64,000 bases of DNA from contig NZ_SRII01000004.1 of assembly GCF_004684095.1 (NCBI RefSeq), positions 471,760 through 535,759 of the forward strand. Direction: 5' to 3'. A model generated the notes under the pieces. It was not told the origin of the DNA. It saw nothing but the letters and a program-made list of their open reading frames with translations, and did no database searches. This document shows positions 26,686 to 34,814 of this stretch, one piece after another; positions within the stretch are counted from its first letter, which is position 1, and each line of letters begins with the position of its first letter. Both the position numbers and the translations under genes were made by a program. This stretch comes from Hymenobacter sp. UV11 (GTDB lineage: Bacteria; Bacteroidota; Bacteroidia; Cytophagales; Hymenobacteraceae).

Positions 26686-28227
26686 ATGATTAAGAAGTTA
26701 CTTTTCCCCGTTCTCCTACTACTTAGCGGCGCGCTTAGTGTGGCGCTGCCCGGCTGCAAGCCGCGCGAGGAAGAGCTGCAAACCACCGGCGCCCTGGCCT
26801 TCTCGGCCGATACGGTGAAGTTTGACACGGTTTTTACCACCATTCGCACCGTCACGAAGCGCCTGTGGGTGTACAACCGCAACCCCAAAGCGGTGAACGT
26901 GGACCTGGTGAGCCTCGACAACTCGGCCACTTCGCCCTACACGTTGATTATCAACGGCGACCTCAAGCAGACGGCTACTAATCTGTATATCAGGGGGAAT
27001 GATAGCCTGCTGATTCTGGTGCGCGCCCAACTCAAGGACAGCGGCCAGAACGGCCTCGCCAAGGATTTTGTGGTGCAGGAAAACCTGAATTTTAGTACCA
27101 ACGGCCAAAGCCAGCACGTACTGCTGCGCTCGTTTGGGCAAAATATCTACCTGCACGATGGTACGCAGCCCCTACCCTGCAACGACGTGTGGACCAATGA
27201 CCGGCCGCATGTGCTGTACAATACCGTAGTGGTGCCAGCCACTTGCAAGCTCACCATCAAGCCGGGCACCCGTATCTACGCCCACGCCGGCGCCACGCTC
27301 CTCGTGGAAGGTACCCTGCTGGTAAACAGCGACTACGCGCCCGGCACCGCCGCCACCGACACCGTGAAGGCCGGCAACGCCAACATCGTGCGCTTCAGCG
27401 GCGACCGTAGCGGCGAGGCGCAGTACGCCACCGCGCCGGGCCAGTGGACGGGCATCGTGCTCGATGCGGGCAGCCGCAGCAACGTCGTTCGCTACGCGCT
27501 TATCCAGAACTCCACGTTTGGTATCCTGCTCTACAACCCCAAGAATCTGAGCCCGCGACCCGACGTGACCATTCAGAACTCCGTGATTCGCTACATCTCG
27601 GGGGCCAACGTGGGCTTTGCCGGAGTGGCCAGTAGCACCGGCCTGCCCGGCGCGGGCGTGCTGAGCCTGTCGGGCAAGGCCACGCTCGAAAATACGCTGT
27701 TCAGCGATTGCTATGAATATGCAATGCTGGCCTACGGCGGCGGCGACTACTCGGTGAACTACTGCACGATAGCTAATTACCCCGCCGTGTCGGCCGTGCG
27801 TCAAACGCCCTCCCTGACATTCACTAATGTGTCGGCGCTCGATACTATGCAGCGCTACCCCCTCTCGTTGCGGGTAACTAACTCCATCGTGTGGGGGTCG
27901 ATTGACGACGAGTTGCTTTTTCAGCACTATGACGATTATAAGAGCAGTGTAGTCATTCAAAACTCCCTGCTGAAAACTCAGCTTTATAAAGCTGCCACCG
28001 ATGCCGCCGGTAAGCCCGGCCTACTCAAAACCGGCCTGAACAACCTGCTGAACGCAGACCCCAAATTTGTGCGCATCAACACGGCTTCTAATAACGACTA
28101 CCACCTGGCGGCCGGCTCGCCCGCGCTGGCCAGACCGCTCCTACCCCCCTTCATACCGCGCGACCTGCTCAACCTGCCCCGCAACGCCGCTACCCCCGAC
28201 CTGGGCGCCTACGAAACCACCAAGTAG
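26686..28227 (+). CDS. Parallel beta-helix surface lipoprotein, unknown function
   Basis: A 513-residue protein with a lipobox (SGALSVALPGC) and a following acidic stretch (KPREEEL) that often directs Bacteroidota lipoproteins to the cell surface. The body has a right-handed parallel beta-helix pattern: IVLDAGSRSNVVRYALIQNS, VTIQNSVIRYISGANVGF, LENTLFSDCYEYAM, LRVTNSIVWGS. It ends with the choice-of-anchor-like NDYHLAAGSPALARP and PDLGAYETTK typical of secreted beta-helix proteins. The frame extending upstream to 26527 is translated palindrome. The YjbQ gene follows 21 bp downstream. No enzyme activity can be assigned. Confidence 0.85.
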   Translation: MIKKLLFPVLLLLSGALSVALPGCKPREEELQTTGALAFSADTVKFDTVFTTIRTVTKRLWVYNRNPKAVNVDLVSLDNSATSPYTLIINGDLKQTATNLYIRGNDSLLILVRAQLKDSGQNGLAKDFVVQENLNFSTNGQSQHVLLRSFGQNIYLHDGTQPLPCNDVWTNDRPHVLYNTVVVPATCKLTIKPGTRIYAHAGATLLVEGTLLVNSDYAPGTAATDTVKAGNANIVRFSGDRSGEAQYATAPGQWTGIVLDAGSRSNVVRYALIQNSTFGILLYNPKNLSPRPDVTIQNSVIRYISGANVGFAGVASSTGLPGAGVLSLSGKATLENTLFSDCYEYAMLAYGGGDYSVNYCTIANYPAVSAVRQTPSLTFTNVSALDTMQRYPLSLRVTNSIVWGSIDDELLFQHYDDYKSSVVIQNSLLKTQLYKAATDAAGKPGLLKTGLNNLLNADPKFVRINTASNNDYHLAAGSPALARPLLPPFIPRDLLNLPRNAATPDLGAYETTK

Positions 28228-28248
28228 CCGCGGCTGCGTACAAGCCTC

Positions 28249-28671
28249 ATGCGCTTTATTCAAAAACGCCTACGCCTGCCTGCCGTGGCCGAGGGCTTTC
28301 ACCTCATTACTGACTTGATAGTGAGTGAGTTGTCCGAACTGGAAACTATGCGTGTAGGCACGGCCAACTTCTGCATCCAGCACACGTCGGCCAGCCTGTT
28401 CATCACCGAAAACGCCGACCCCACCGTGCGGCGCGATTTTCAGGAGTATTTCCGCCGCCTCGCGCCCGACAACGCCGCGTATTTTCAGCATACCCTGGAG
28501 GGTCCCGATGACATGACGGCGCATCTCAAAGCCGCCATGCTGGGTACGTCTGTCACGGTGCCCATCGCCGATGGCCGGCTGCTGCTGGGCACCTGGCAGG
28601 GCCTGTGCCTGGGCGAGCACCGCCGCCACGGCGGCCGCCGCTGGGTAGTGGCTACGCTGATGGGCGAGTAG
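28249..28671 (+). CDS. YjbQ / UPF0047 family protein
   Basis: A 140-residue protein. VGTANFCIQHTSASLFITENADPTVRRDF (shown here as CIQHTSASL and ENADPTVRRDF), TLEGPDDMTAHLKAAMLG and GTWQGLCLGEHRRHG are the conserved segments of this small trimeric family, including the His/Glu metal site. Members such as E. coli YjbQ have thiamine-phosphate-synthase side activity in vitro, and the physiological role is uncertain. Likely in one transcript with the beta-helix lipoprotein. Confidence 0.93.
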   Translation: MRFIQKRLRLPAVAEGFHLITDLIVSELSELETMRVGTANFCIQHTSASLFITENADPTVRRDFQEYFRRLAPDNAAYFQHTLEGPDDMTAHLKAAMLGTSVTVPIADGRLLLGTWQGLCLGEHRRHGGRRWVVATLMGE

Positions 28672-28672
28672 T

Positions 28673-28771
28673 GCGAAATTTCCAGTGCGTGCGCGAGCGC
28701 AGCCAGCAGTTGGGGCCGCGCGGTGCAAACGGTGATGCTCGCTGCGCTCGCGCACGAACTGGAAAGTTCGC
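28673..28771. repeat. Palindromic element, family G (gcgaa...tccagt...cgcgagcgcagc)
   Basis: Arms 28673-28703 and 28741-28771 are 31-base reverse complements with two or three mismatches. It fills the gap between convergent genes (stop codons at 28671 and 28773), so it may act as a shared terminator, although no T-run follows. Confidence 0.85.
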
Positions 28772-28772
28772 G

Positions 28773-29372
28773 CTACAGCACGCGGGCCGCCGTGCGGTAG
28801 CGCAGTGAGTCGAACAGCACCAGCTTTTGCACGCCGCTGGCGCTATACTGGCTGAGCAGGCCGTCTTGCAGGTGCAGGCGCAGGTCTTTCCGGCCAAAAA
28901 ACAGCGCGTTGTTTTGCCGCAGGGTGGCCTGAATATCCTGGGGTAAGCCTCTGGCGCTCAATACGTCGAGGCGCAGTACCGGGGCATTGTCGTGGCCGGG
29001 TAGTAGGCGGTAGATGTGGCGCATCACGCCGCCCGGCAGGTTCACCGAATCTACGGCGTAGGCCCCGCGCAGGGCGGCTTTATTGATGTCGGCCTGATAA
29101 AAAATCTGGAGCTCGTCGGCCCATTTTACCTGGGGCACGCGCACAACTTCGGGGGCGCCGCCGCGCAGGCTCACCTGTTTCTCCACGCCGGGCCGGCGGG
29201 CCGTGAGCTGGCGCACCTGCGCATCGAGCAAGCCCCGCATATTGAAATACGGGCCGCTGCGGTGGGGCGCGCCGGGTGCGGCCGGCTCGGCGGGGGTAGG
29301 GCCGTCGGTGCAGCCGCCCAGCAAGGCCAGCGCGGCCACACTCCAGAAATAAAAACCAGTTCTACAACCCAT
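28773..29372 (-). CDS. Lipoprotein, unknown function
   Basis: A 199-residue protein with a lipobox (SVAALALLGGC) and a linker rich in Ala/Pro (PTPAEPAAPGAPHRSG), then a single compact domain starting YFNMRGLLDAQVRQLTARRP. It contains Y-rich strands (LQIFYQADINKAALRG) and ends LVLFDSLRYRTAARVL. No family recognised with confidence. It lies downstream of gpmI on the same strand with a hairpin between. Confidence 0.72.
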   Translation of the reverse strand: MGCRTGFYFWSVAALALLGGCTDGPTPAEPAAPGAPHRSGPYFNMRGLLDAQVRQLTARRPGVEKQVSLRGGAPEVVRVPQVKWADELQIFYQADINKAALRGAYAVDSVNLPGGVMRHIYRLLPGHDNAPVLRLDVLSARGLPQDIQATLRQNNALFFGRKDLRLHLQDGLLSQYSASGVQKLVLFDSLRYRTAARVL

Positions 29373-29381
29373 TTTAACAAC

Positions 29382-29415
29382 GTGTCCCGCCCTGCGCTTT
29401 AACAGGGCGGGACAC
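29382..29415. terminator. Hairpin between gpmI and the downstream lipoprotein gene
   Basis: A perfect 13-bp stem (gtgtcccgccctg / cagggcgggacac) with an 8-base loop, 36 bp after the gpmI stop. There is no T-run directly behind it, so termination may be partial or the hairpin may protect the mRNA end. Confidence 0.55.
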
Positions 29416-29450
29416 TGCGAGAAAGAAAAAATACTGCCGTTTTGTTCCGT

Positions 29451-30992
29451 CTAGCCCGCGCTGGGGCGCAGCAGGCTCTGGCCGGTCATGTCGGCGGGCT
29501 GGGGCACGCCCATCAGCGCGAGGATGGTGGGCGCAATGTCGCCGAGCTTGCCATTGGCCAGGGTGCCACGGTAGTCGTGGTCGGCCAGAATGCAGGGCAC
29601 CAGGTTAGTAGTGTGGGCGGTGTTGGGCGAGCCGTCGGCGTTGCGCATAAACTCGGCGTTGCCGTGGTCGGCAATAACGATAGTGGCGTAACCAGCCGCC
29701 AGGGCGGCCTCCACCACGTCGTGGGCGCAGGCGTCGGCGGTTTCCACGGCCTTTATTACCGCCTCAAATACGCCGGTGTGGCCCACCATGTCGGGGTTGG
29801 CAAAGTTGATGACCACAAAGTCGGCCGACTTGGCTTGCAGCTCGGGCACCAGGGCATCGCGCAGCTCGTAGGCGCTCATTTCGGGGGCGAGGTCGTAGGT
29901 CGCCACCTTAGGCGAGGCCCGCATGATGCGCGTTTCGCCGGCAAATTCCTTTTCCCTACCCCCCGAAAAGAAGAAAGTAACGTGCGGATACTTCTCCGTT
30001 TCGGCCATCCGAATCTGGGTTTTGCCGTGCGCCGCCAGCACCTCGCCCAGGGTGTTATCGAGGTTGTCCTTCTCAAAAATCGGCGTTACGCCCACAAACG
30101 TGGCGTCGTACATCGTCATCGTGAGGTAGCGCAGGCTCAGGCGGTGCATCTCGTAGGCGTGGAAATCCTGCTGCGTGAGCGCCTCCGTGATTTCGCGGCC
30201 CCGGTCGGTGCGGAAGTTGAAGCACAGCACCACATCGCCTTCCTCAATGGTGGCCAGCGGCTGCCCATCGGCGCCCACTTTCACGATGGGTTTCAGAAAC
30301 TCATCCGTAACGCCGTCTTTATATTGCTCCTGAATGCTTTGAATCAAGTTCTGCGAAGGCGTCCCTACCCCATTCACCAGCAGGTCATAGGCCACTTTGA
30401 CGCGCTCCCAGCGCTGGTCGCGGTCCATGGCATAATAGCGGCCCACGATGGAGGCAATTTTAGCACCCGTGCGCTCCTGGTCGTTGTATTTCTCCAGCTC
30501 GTTCACGAAATGCACGCCGCTCTTGGGGTCGGTGTCGCGCCCGTCAGTGAAGGCGTGCACAAACACGTTGCGCAGGTCGGCCTCGTGGGCGATGGTGCAA
30601 AGTGCTTTTACGTGGTCGATGTGCGAGTGAACCCCACCATCCGACAGTAAGCCAATAAGATGAAAAGCCTTGTTGTTCTGCTTAGCGTATTCGAGCGCTT
30701 CTTTGAGAGCGGGCATCTGGCCGAGCTTGCGCTCGCGAATAGATTTGGCGATGCGCACCAACTCCTGGTTCACCACGCGGCCCGCGCCAATGTTCATGTG
30801 GCCCACTTCCGAGTTACCCATCTGGCCATCGGGCAGCCCTACCGCCTCGCCCGATGCCTGGAGCGTGCTGTGGGGGAAACGCTGCAACAGTTCGTGGAAA
30901 TAGGGCGTCTGTGCCTTATCAACGGCCGAAACCTCTACGTTTGGGGCAATTCCCCATCCATCCAGAATAACTAATAGGACCTGCTTGTTCAT
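29451..30992 (-). CDS. gpmI: 2,3-bisphosphoglycerate-independent phosphoglycerate mutase
   Basis: A 513-residue, Mn-dependent glycolytic enzyme that interconverts 3- and 2-phosphoglycerate. VLLVILDGWGIAPNVE supplies the first metal Asp; the phosphorylated Ser is in GQMGNSEVGHMNIGAGRVV; VVINFANPDMVGHTG and IVIADHGNAE carry the second-site ligands. Length and start are standard. The promoter element at 30998-31005 lies 6 bases before the ATG. Confidence 0.97.
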   Translation of the reverse strand: MNKQVLLVILDGWGIAPNVEVSAVDKAQTPYFHELLQRFPHSTLQASGEAVGLPDGQMGNSEVGHMNIGAGRVVNQELVRIAKSIRERKLGQMPALKEALEYAKQNNKAFHLIGLLSDGGVHSHIDHVKALCTIAHEADLRNVFVHAFTDGRDTDPKSGVHFVNELEKYNDQERTGAKIASIVGRYYAMDRDQRWERVKVAYDLLVNGVGTPSQNLIQSIQEQYKDGVTDEFLKPIVKVGADGQPLATIEEGDVVLCFNFRTDRGREITEALTQQDFHAYEMHRLSLRYLTMTMYDATFVGVTPIFEKDNLDNTLGEVLAAHGKTQIRMAETEKYPHVTFFFSGGREKEFAGETRIMRASPKVATYDLAPEMSAYELRDALVPELQAKSADFVVINFANPDMVGHTGVFEAVIKAVETADACAHDVVEAALAAGYATIVIADHGNAEFMRNADGSPNTAHTTNLVPCILADHDYRGTLANGKLGDIAPTILALMGVPQPADMTGQSLLRPSAG

Positions 30993-30997
30993 ACGGG

Positions 30998-31005
30998 CAA
31001 AAGTA
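30998..31005 (-). promoter_or_regulatory. Promoter -7 element TACTTTTG of gpmI
   Basis: Read on the minus strand, TACTTTTG fits TAnnTTTG. Its last base is 5 bases from the ATG, so transcription would begin at or next to the start codon. A TTGG lies about 24 bases upstream. Confidence 0.5.
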
Positions 31006-31151
31006 CGCCCCGTACCCTAAAGCACCCGCCAACCGTAGTAGGTTGAGCACTTTTTAGGGGGCATCAGAAACTCTACAAATTGTCTTCTACTGGCATAGTT
31101 TTAGCTTAAGCCTAGTTAGGCGCCGCCGACCTGTTCGCGAAGCTCGTTTTT

Positions 31152-31556
31152 ATGAAAATAATTCTTACTAAAGTATTCTTATTTGGGTGGCTGCTATTGG
31201 CCGTTGTAGTGAGTGGAAAAGCGCAAAACGCGGACCAGCTAGGTGCGGTGCGCTCTGCTATTTCCAGTGGCTCTTCGCGAAATTTAGCGCAATACCTGGG
31301 GCCATCGGTAGAGGTTGGCTTCGATGGCGATAAGCAGAGTTACAACGCCACGCAGACTGAGTTGGTGATGAAGAACTTCTTTACCAAAAATCCGCCAGCC
31401 AGCTTTGATATTGTGCACCAAGGCGCCAGCAACGACGGAATTCCTTATGCAGTAGGCCATTACGTTGGGAAAACTGGTAATTACCAAATATTTATCAAGC
31501 TGAAGCCCAAGCAGAGTACGCCAATGATAGATACGCTAGACTTCACAAAAGAATAA
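31152..31556 (+). CDS. DUF4783 family exported protein
   Basis: A 134-residue protein with a signal peptide (VFLFGWLLLAVVVSGKAQ, cut before NAD) and one small NTF2-like domain: AISSGSSRNLAQYLGPSVEV, QTELVMKNFFTKNPPASFDI, YAVGHYVGKTGNYQIFIKLK. This architecture matches DUF4783, a periplasmic family common in Bacteroidota with no known activity. It has its own terminator and is monocistronic. Confidence 0.88.
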   Translation: MKIILTKVFLFGWLLLAVVVSGKAQNADQLGAVRSAISSGSSRNLAQYLGPSVEVGFDGDKQSYNATQTELVMKNFFTKNPPASFDIVHQGASNDGIPYAVGHYVGKTGNYQIFIKLKPKQSTPMIDTLDFTKE

Positions 31557-31567
31557 CTTCCTCGAAA

Positions 31568-31597
31568 CCCGGCTGCCTCCCCGCAGCCGGGTTTTTT
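31568..31597 (+). terminator. Terminator of the DUF4783 gene
   Basis: A 9-bp perfect stem cccggctgc / gcagccggg, 6-base loop, then TTTTTT. Placed 11 bp after the stop codon. Confidence 0.9.
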
Positions 31598-31616
31598 ATG
31601 CGCCGGCCGGCCGGCG

Positions 31617-31624
31617 TACCTTTG
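31617..31624 (+). promoter_or_regulatory. Promoter -7 element TACCTTTG of nadC
   Basis: TACCTTTG ends 4 bases before the GTG start of nadC. The T-run of the preceding terminator sits about where a -33 element would be. Confidence 0.55.
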
Positions 31625-31628
31625 CCGG

Positions 31629-32495
31629 GTGTCAGCCATTACCGCCCCTTACCTCACGCCCGCAGCCCTCACCACGTTTATTCGCACGGCCCTGGCCGAA
31701 GACGTGGGCGATGGTGACCATTCGGCACTGGCTGCCATTCCGGCCGATGCGCGCAACCGTGCTCACCTGCTGGTAAAGGACGAGGGCGTATTGGCCGGCG
31801 TGCAGCTGGCCCAGCTTATTTTTCGGGAAGTTGACCCGGCCCTTACCCTGCACGTGCTGCTCGACGACGGCGCCCGCGTGCGCCGCGGCGACCTCGCCTT
31901 CACGGTCGAAGGCCCGGCGCGCAGCATCCTGACAGCCGAGCGCCTCGTGCTCAACTGCATGCAGCGCATGAGCGGCATTGCTACCTACACGGCGCAGCTC
32001 ACGAGCCTGCTGGCCGGCACCAGCGCCCGCCTGCTCGACACCCGCAAGACGACGCCCAACTTCCGGCTGTGCGAGAAGTGGGCGGTGCTCATCGGCGGCG
32101 GCGTGAACCACCGCTACGGGCTGTTTGACATGATTATGCTCAAGGACAACCACGTGGACTACGCGGGGGGGGTAGGGGCGGCCATTTCAGCTACCCACGA
32201 CTACCTGCGCCGCACCGGCCGCGACCTGCCCATTGTGCTGGAAACCCGCACGCTGGCCGAAGTGCAGCAGGCCCTGGACGCCGGCGGTGTTACCCGCATC
32301 ATGCTGGATAATATGCCGCCCGCCCAACTGCGCGAGGCGGTGGCCCTGGTGGCCGGCCGTGTGCCGCTGGAAGCCAGCGGTGGCATCACGGAGCAAACCC
32401 TGGCCGAAGTGGCCGCCACGGGCGTCGATTTTATCTCGGTCGGGGCGCTCACGCACTCGGCCAGCATTCTGGATTTGAGTTTAAAAGCCTACTAA
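31629..32495 (+). CDS. nadC: Nicotinate-nucleotide pyrophosphorylase (carboxylating)
   Basis: A 288-residue enzyme making nicotinate mononucleotide from quinolinate and PRPP for NAD synthesis. LNCMQRMSGIATYTAQL, LLDTRKTTPNFRLCEKWAV and GGVNHRYGLFDMIMLKDNHV are the conserved quinolinate and PRPP sites; LEASGGITEQTL is the C-terminal phosphate loop. The start is GTG, directly after the promoter element, which implies a leaderless message. No nadA or nadB is adjacent. Confidence 0.96.
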   Translation: MSAITAPYLTPAALTTFIRTALAEDVGDGDHSALAAIPADARNRAHLLVKDEGVLAGVQLAQLIFREVDPALTLHVLLDDGARVRRGDLAFTVEGPARSILTAERLVLNCMQRMSGIATYTAQLTSLLAGTSARLLDTRKTTPNFRLCEKWAVLIGGGVNHRYGLFDMIMLKDNHVDYAGGVGAAISATHDYLRRTGRDLPIVLETRTLAEVQQALDAGGVTRIMLDNMPPAQLREAVALVAGRVPLEASGGITEQTLAEVAATGVDFISVGALTHSASILDLSLKAY

Positions 32496-32702
32496 ATCGC
32501 AGATTAAGCAGATTGCGCGGATTTCGCAGATTCGACCGGCGCGGGGTAGCGTCTTTGAATTTATTGCGGTAAAATGCTAAGGAGGAGAAATAAGTTGTTT
32601 TTGTGTTACAAACAAAATAGAGTCAATTAGTTACCTACACAGCAGCACGTCAGAAGTCGTAAGAATCTGCGAAATCCGCGTAATCTGCTCAATCTGCGAT
32701 TT
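32494..32702. repeat. Inverted repeat, family E (aatctgcgaaatccgc type), nadC to next gene
   Basis: Arms 32494-32533 (aaatcgcagattaagcagat...) and 32663-32702 are 40-base reverse complements with two mismatches, around a 129-base AT-richer centre. Within each arm gcagatt is repeated. The left arm overlaps the nadC stop codon and the right arm ends 2 bases before the ATG of the next gene. Confidence 0.92.
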
Positions 32703-32704
32703 TT

Positions 32705-33328
32705 ATGAATAATCCCAATCAACGTGGTGGTGGTGGTGGCTACCGCCAGCAGCAGGCCCAGCAGTCTATGCCGGGCACCATTAAAACCAAAAAATACCAG
32801 TTTGACCCCAACACCTACACCCGCATTGCGATGGCCGAGGTGTGGCGCAAGGAGTGGTGGTACGCCCTCATTCCGTTTGCGGTGGGGTTGCTGCCGGCCA
32901 TTATCTGGCATTCGTGGTGGTGGGTGCTGCTCGCGGTAGTGCTCGCGCTGCTGTTTGTGCTGGTACGCTCGTCGCTGGTGTCGGGCGTGACGCAGATGGA
33001 GCAGAGCAAGCCCCTGTTTGAGCGTATGAACTACGAGGCCGACCAGCGCCAGCTCATTATGCGCCAGAGTGAACAAAAGGCCATGGCCCTGCCCTGGGAC
33101 CAGATTGGCCGCGTGCGCCGCGAGCCCGATGCCTACCTGCTGTACCTCAAGCCCGCCGCCCCGCCCGCCGAGCTGGCGCCCTGGCGCCGCTGGGTAGCCA
33201 GCACGTTCGACGTGCCGGTGTTTCTACATTTGCCCCTGCGCTTGTTTAATAACGACAACGACCGCAAGCTGTTTGAGGCGCTGCTGCGCCGCAAAGGCCT
33301 GCTGGCCGCCGACGCGCCGGCCGCATAA
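32705..33328 (+). CDS. Membrane protein with YcxB-like C-terminal region, unknown function
   Basis: A 207-residue protein. A Gly/Gln-rich cytoplasmic start (RGGGGGYRQQQAQQ) precedes two adjacent membrane helices (about residues 57-90, WWYALIPFAVGLLPAIIWHS and WWVLLAVVLALLFVLVRSSL). The soluble C-terminal domain contains LPWDQIGRVRREPDAYLLYL and VFLHLPLRLF, the strand pattern of YcxB-like domains. The function is unknown. The ATG follows the arm of an inverted repeat by 2 bases, leaving no room for an independent leader. Confidence 0.75.
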   Translation: MNNPNQRGGGGGYRQQQAQQSMPGTIKTKKYQFDPNTYTRIAMAEVWRKEWWYALIPFAVGLLPAIIWHSWWWVLLAVVLALLFVLVRSSLVSGVTQMEQSKPLFERMNYEADQRQLIMRQSEQKAMALPWDQIGRVRREPDAYLLYLKPAAPPAELAPWRRWVASTFDVPVFLHLPLRLFNNDNDRKLFEALLRRKGLLAADAPAA

Positions 33329-33401
33329 GCGTCGCGCCGTACGTACACTCGCCATTTGATTTTAACTCTTTTCGTTTTCCGTAAGGATTTTTTTGATTCG
33401 T

Positions 33402-33815
33402 ATGAAAAAGCTGCTTTCCTACCTGGCTCCGGCCGCCGTAGTGTTGCTCGCCTCGTGCAGCAGTGAGCCCTCCGACTGGCGCCCCGACCAAAAGGTTTCG
33501 CTCGACCAGATTGCTCCCGGTACCCGGCCCACTGACAATTTTGACCAGGGCACTGCTGCCGCGCCCAACCAGGCTAAAGGCGGTGCCATTAGCACGCCCA
33601 CCAGTTCGCGCATGAATATGAAGCGGGCCGCGCCTACCCCTGGCGCCGTACAAACTGCTGATACGCAAGAAGGTACTGCTGCCCGGCCTGGCGAAGGTAC
33701 TGCCCGGCCGGAAGGCACTGCTGCGCCCGGTACGCCTGGTAGTACCCCCGTCGCCTCCCCCGGCATGGTTGAGGACCCAACTTCCAACAAAAACGTCAAC
33801 ACTAATATCAAATAG
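33402..33815 (+). CDS. Small Pro/Thr/Ala-rich lipoprotein
   Basis: A 137-residue protein with the lipoprotein signal KKLLSYLAPAAVVLLASC at its start, then a low-complexity chain of Pro, Thr, Gly and Ala (ARPGEGTARPEGTAAPGTPG). There is no recognisable domain. The frame could be opened at a TTG three codons earlier, but the ATG at 33402 fits the signal peptide. Probably a surface or periplasmic spacer protein; this is inference. Confidence 0.75.
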   Translation: MKKLLSYLAPAAVVLLASCSSEPSDWRPDQKVSLDQIAPGTRPTDNFDQGTAAAPNQAKGGAISTPTSSRMNMKRAAPTPGAVQTADTQEGTAARPGEGTARPEGTAAPGTPGSTPVASPGMVEDPTSNKNVNTNIK

Positions 33816-33857
33816 CTTATCCACAAAGGGTTAAGTTTGAGGAAAAAGTGTTTTCCA

Positions 33858-33907
33858 AAAGCTTGCATCAGTGTTGCAACTAAATTTGCAACACTGATGC
33901 AAGCTTT
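33858..33907. promoter_or_regulatory. 22-bp perfect palindrome overlapping the likely ZIP promoter (candidate metalloregulator operator)
   Basis: Arms 33858-33879 and 33886-33907 are exact 22-base reverse complements with a 6-base centre. The centre and right arm contain TAAATTTG (33881-33888), a perfect TAnnTTTG element, 35 bases before the ZIP ATG. An inner core ttgcaac-taaat-ttgcaa is the size of a Fur/Zur-type box. No T-run follows, so a terminator role is less likely. Confidence 0.6.
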
Positions 33908-33922
33908 CGTGTTATACAGCGT

Positions 33923-34669
33923 ATGTGGATTGCAATTTTACTTTTAGCGGCGGCGGTGTTAGGTGCGAGTGCGGTAGTTGGCGTTTTGCCAGAAGCGCGT
34001 ACCAAGCAGTGGTTGAAGCCTTTGCTAGCATTTAGCGGGGCTTATTTATTTGCCCTTACCGTTACGCACCTGCTTCCCGAGGCTTTAATCCTACCGCGGG
34101 CTACCCCACAGCAGGTAGGCTACTGGGTGCTAGCAGGATTTTTTGGGCAGTTGCTGCTGGATATAGTTTCGCAAGGCATCGAGCATGGGCATGTGCATCA
34201 CTCCTCCGATGCGACCGATGGGGGTAGGGGGCGCGTGCCACTGCTGCTAGTGGTTGCCTTGATAGTGCACTCGCTGCTGGAGGGCAGCATTCTGGTGCGC
34301 GGCGCGGGTAGCGGCGTGGTAGACCAGCATTTTTACGCCTTGGTGCTGGGTGTTGCGCTGCACCATGTGCCGGCGGCAGTGGCCCTGGCCACGCTGCTGC
34401 GGCTTCGGCTGGGCTCGTTTGGGCGGGCGTGGCCGTGGCTGCTGTTATTTGCGCTGGCTTCGCCCGCCGGGCTGGTATTCAGCAACTACGTGGTGCTGCA
34501 ACAGCTACTGGGCAGCGGTGCCTACGCCTCGCTGCTGGGGTTTGTGGCGGGCACGTTTCTGCACGTTTCCACCACCATCTTATTTGAAACCAGCCCCGAG
34601 CATCGCCTCAACTGGCCCAAGCTGGGCGCCACGCTGGCCGGCCTGCTGCTGGCGCTGGCAGTGGGGTAA
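33923..34669 (+). CDS. ZIP-family divalent metal transporter
   Basis: A 248-residue inner-membrane protein with about seven to eight hydrophobic segments. ALTVTHLLPEALIL is the ZIP His/Pro/Glu metal motif in TM2, the loop GIEHGHVHHSSDA is His-rich as in ZIP proteins, LIVHSLLEGSIL and GVALHHVPAAVALATLL are the TM4/TM5 metal-site motifs. In TM4 the common HNxPEG is changed to HHVPAA, so one site may differ. It probably imports zinc or iron. The palindrome over its promoter suggests repression by metal. Confidence 0.9.
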   Translation: MWIAILLLAAAVLGASAVVGVLPEARTKQWLKPLLAFSGAYLFALTVTHLLPEALILPRATPQQVGYWVLAGFFGQLLLDIVSQGIEHGHVHHSSDATDGGRGRVPLLLVVALIVHSLLEGSILVRGAGSGVVDQHFYALVLGVALHHVPAAVALATLLRLRLGSFGRAWPWLLLFALASPAGLVFSNYVVLQQLLGSGAYASLLGFVAGTFLHVSTTILFETSPEHRLNWPKLGATLAGLLLALAVG

Positions 34670-34680
34670 GCGGTAAATGA

Positions 34681-34797
34681 GTAATGAAGAACGTCATGCT
34701 GACGAAGGAAGCATCTCTACTGCGAAAGTAATTCTAACGTTTGAGGTTAGCCACGTGGTAGAGATGCTTCCTTCGTCAGCATGACGTTCTTCATTAC
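34681..34797. repeat. Palindromic element, family A (variant stem), between convergent genes
   Basis: Arms 34681-34720 and 34758-34797 are perfect 40-base reverse complements. Ends are cgtcatgctga and gaagcatctctac, but the middle (cgaag) is shorter than the common form and is mirrored in the other arm. It lies between the ZIP gene and cbpM, whose stop codons face each other. Confidence 0.95.
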
Positions 34798-34814
34798 CCA
34801 CTACCTACTATCCC

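Noticed and set aside
33858..33907. Palindrome upstream of ZIP as a terminator of the preceding lipoprotein gene
   Set aside because: It has no T-run on the plus strand and encloses a perfect TAnnTTTG element; the operator reading fits better.
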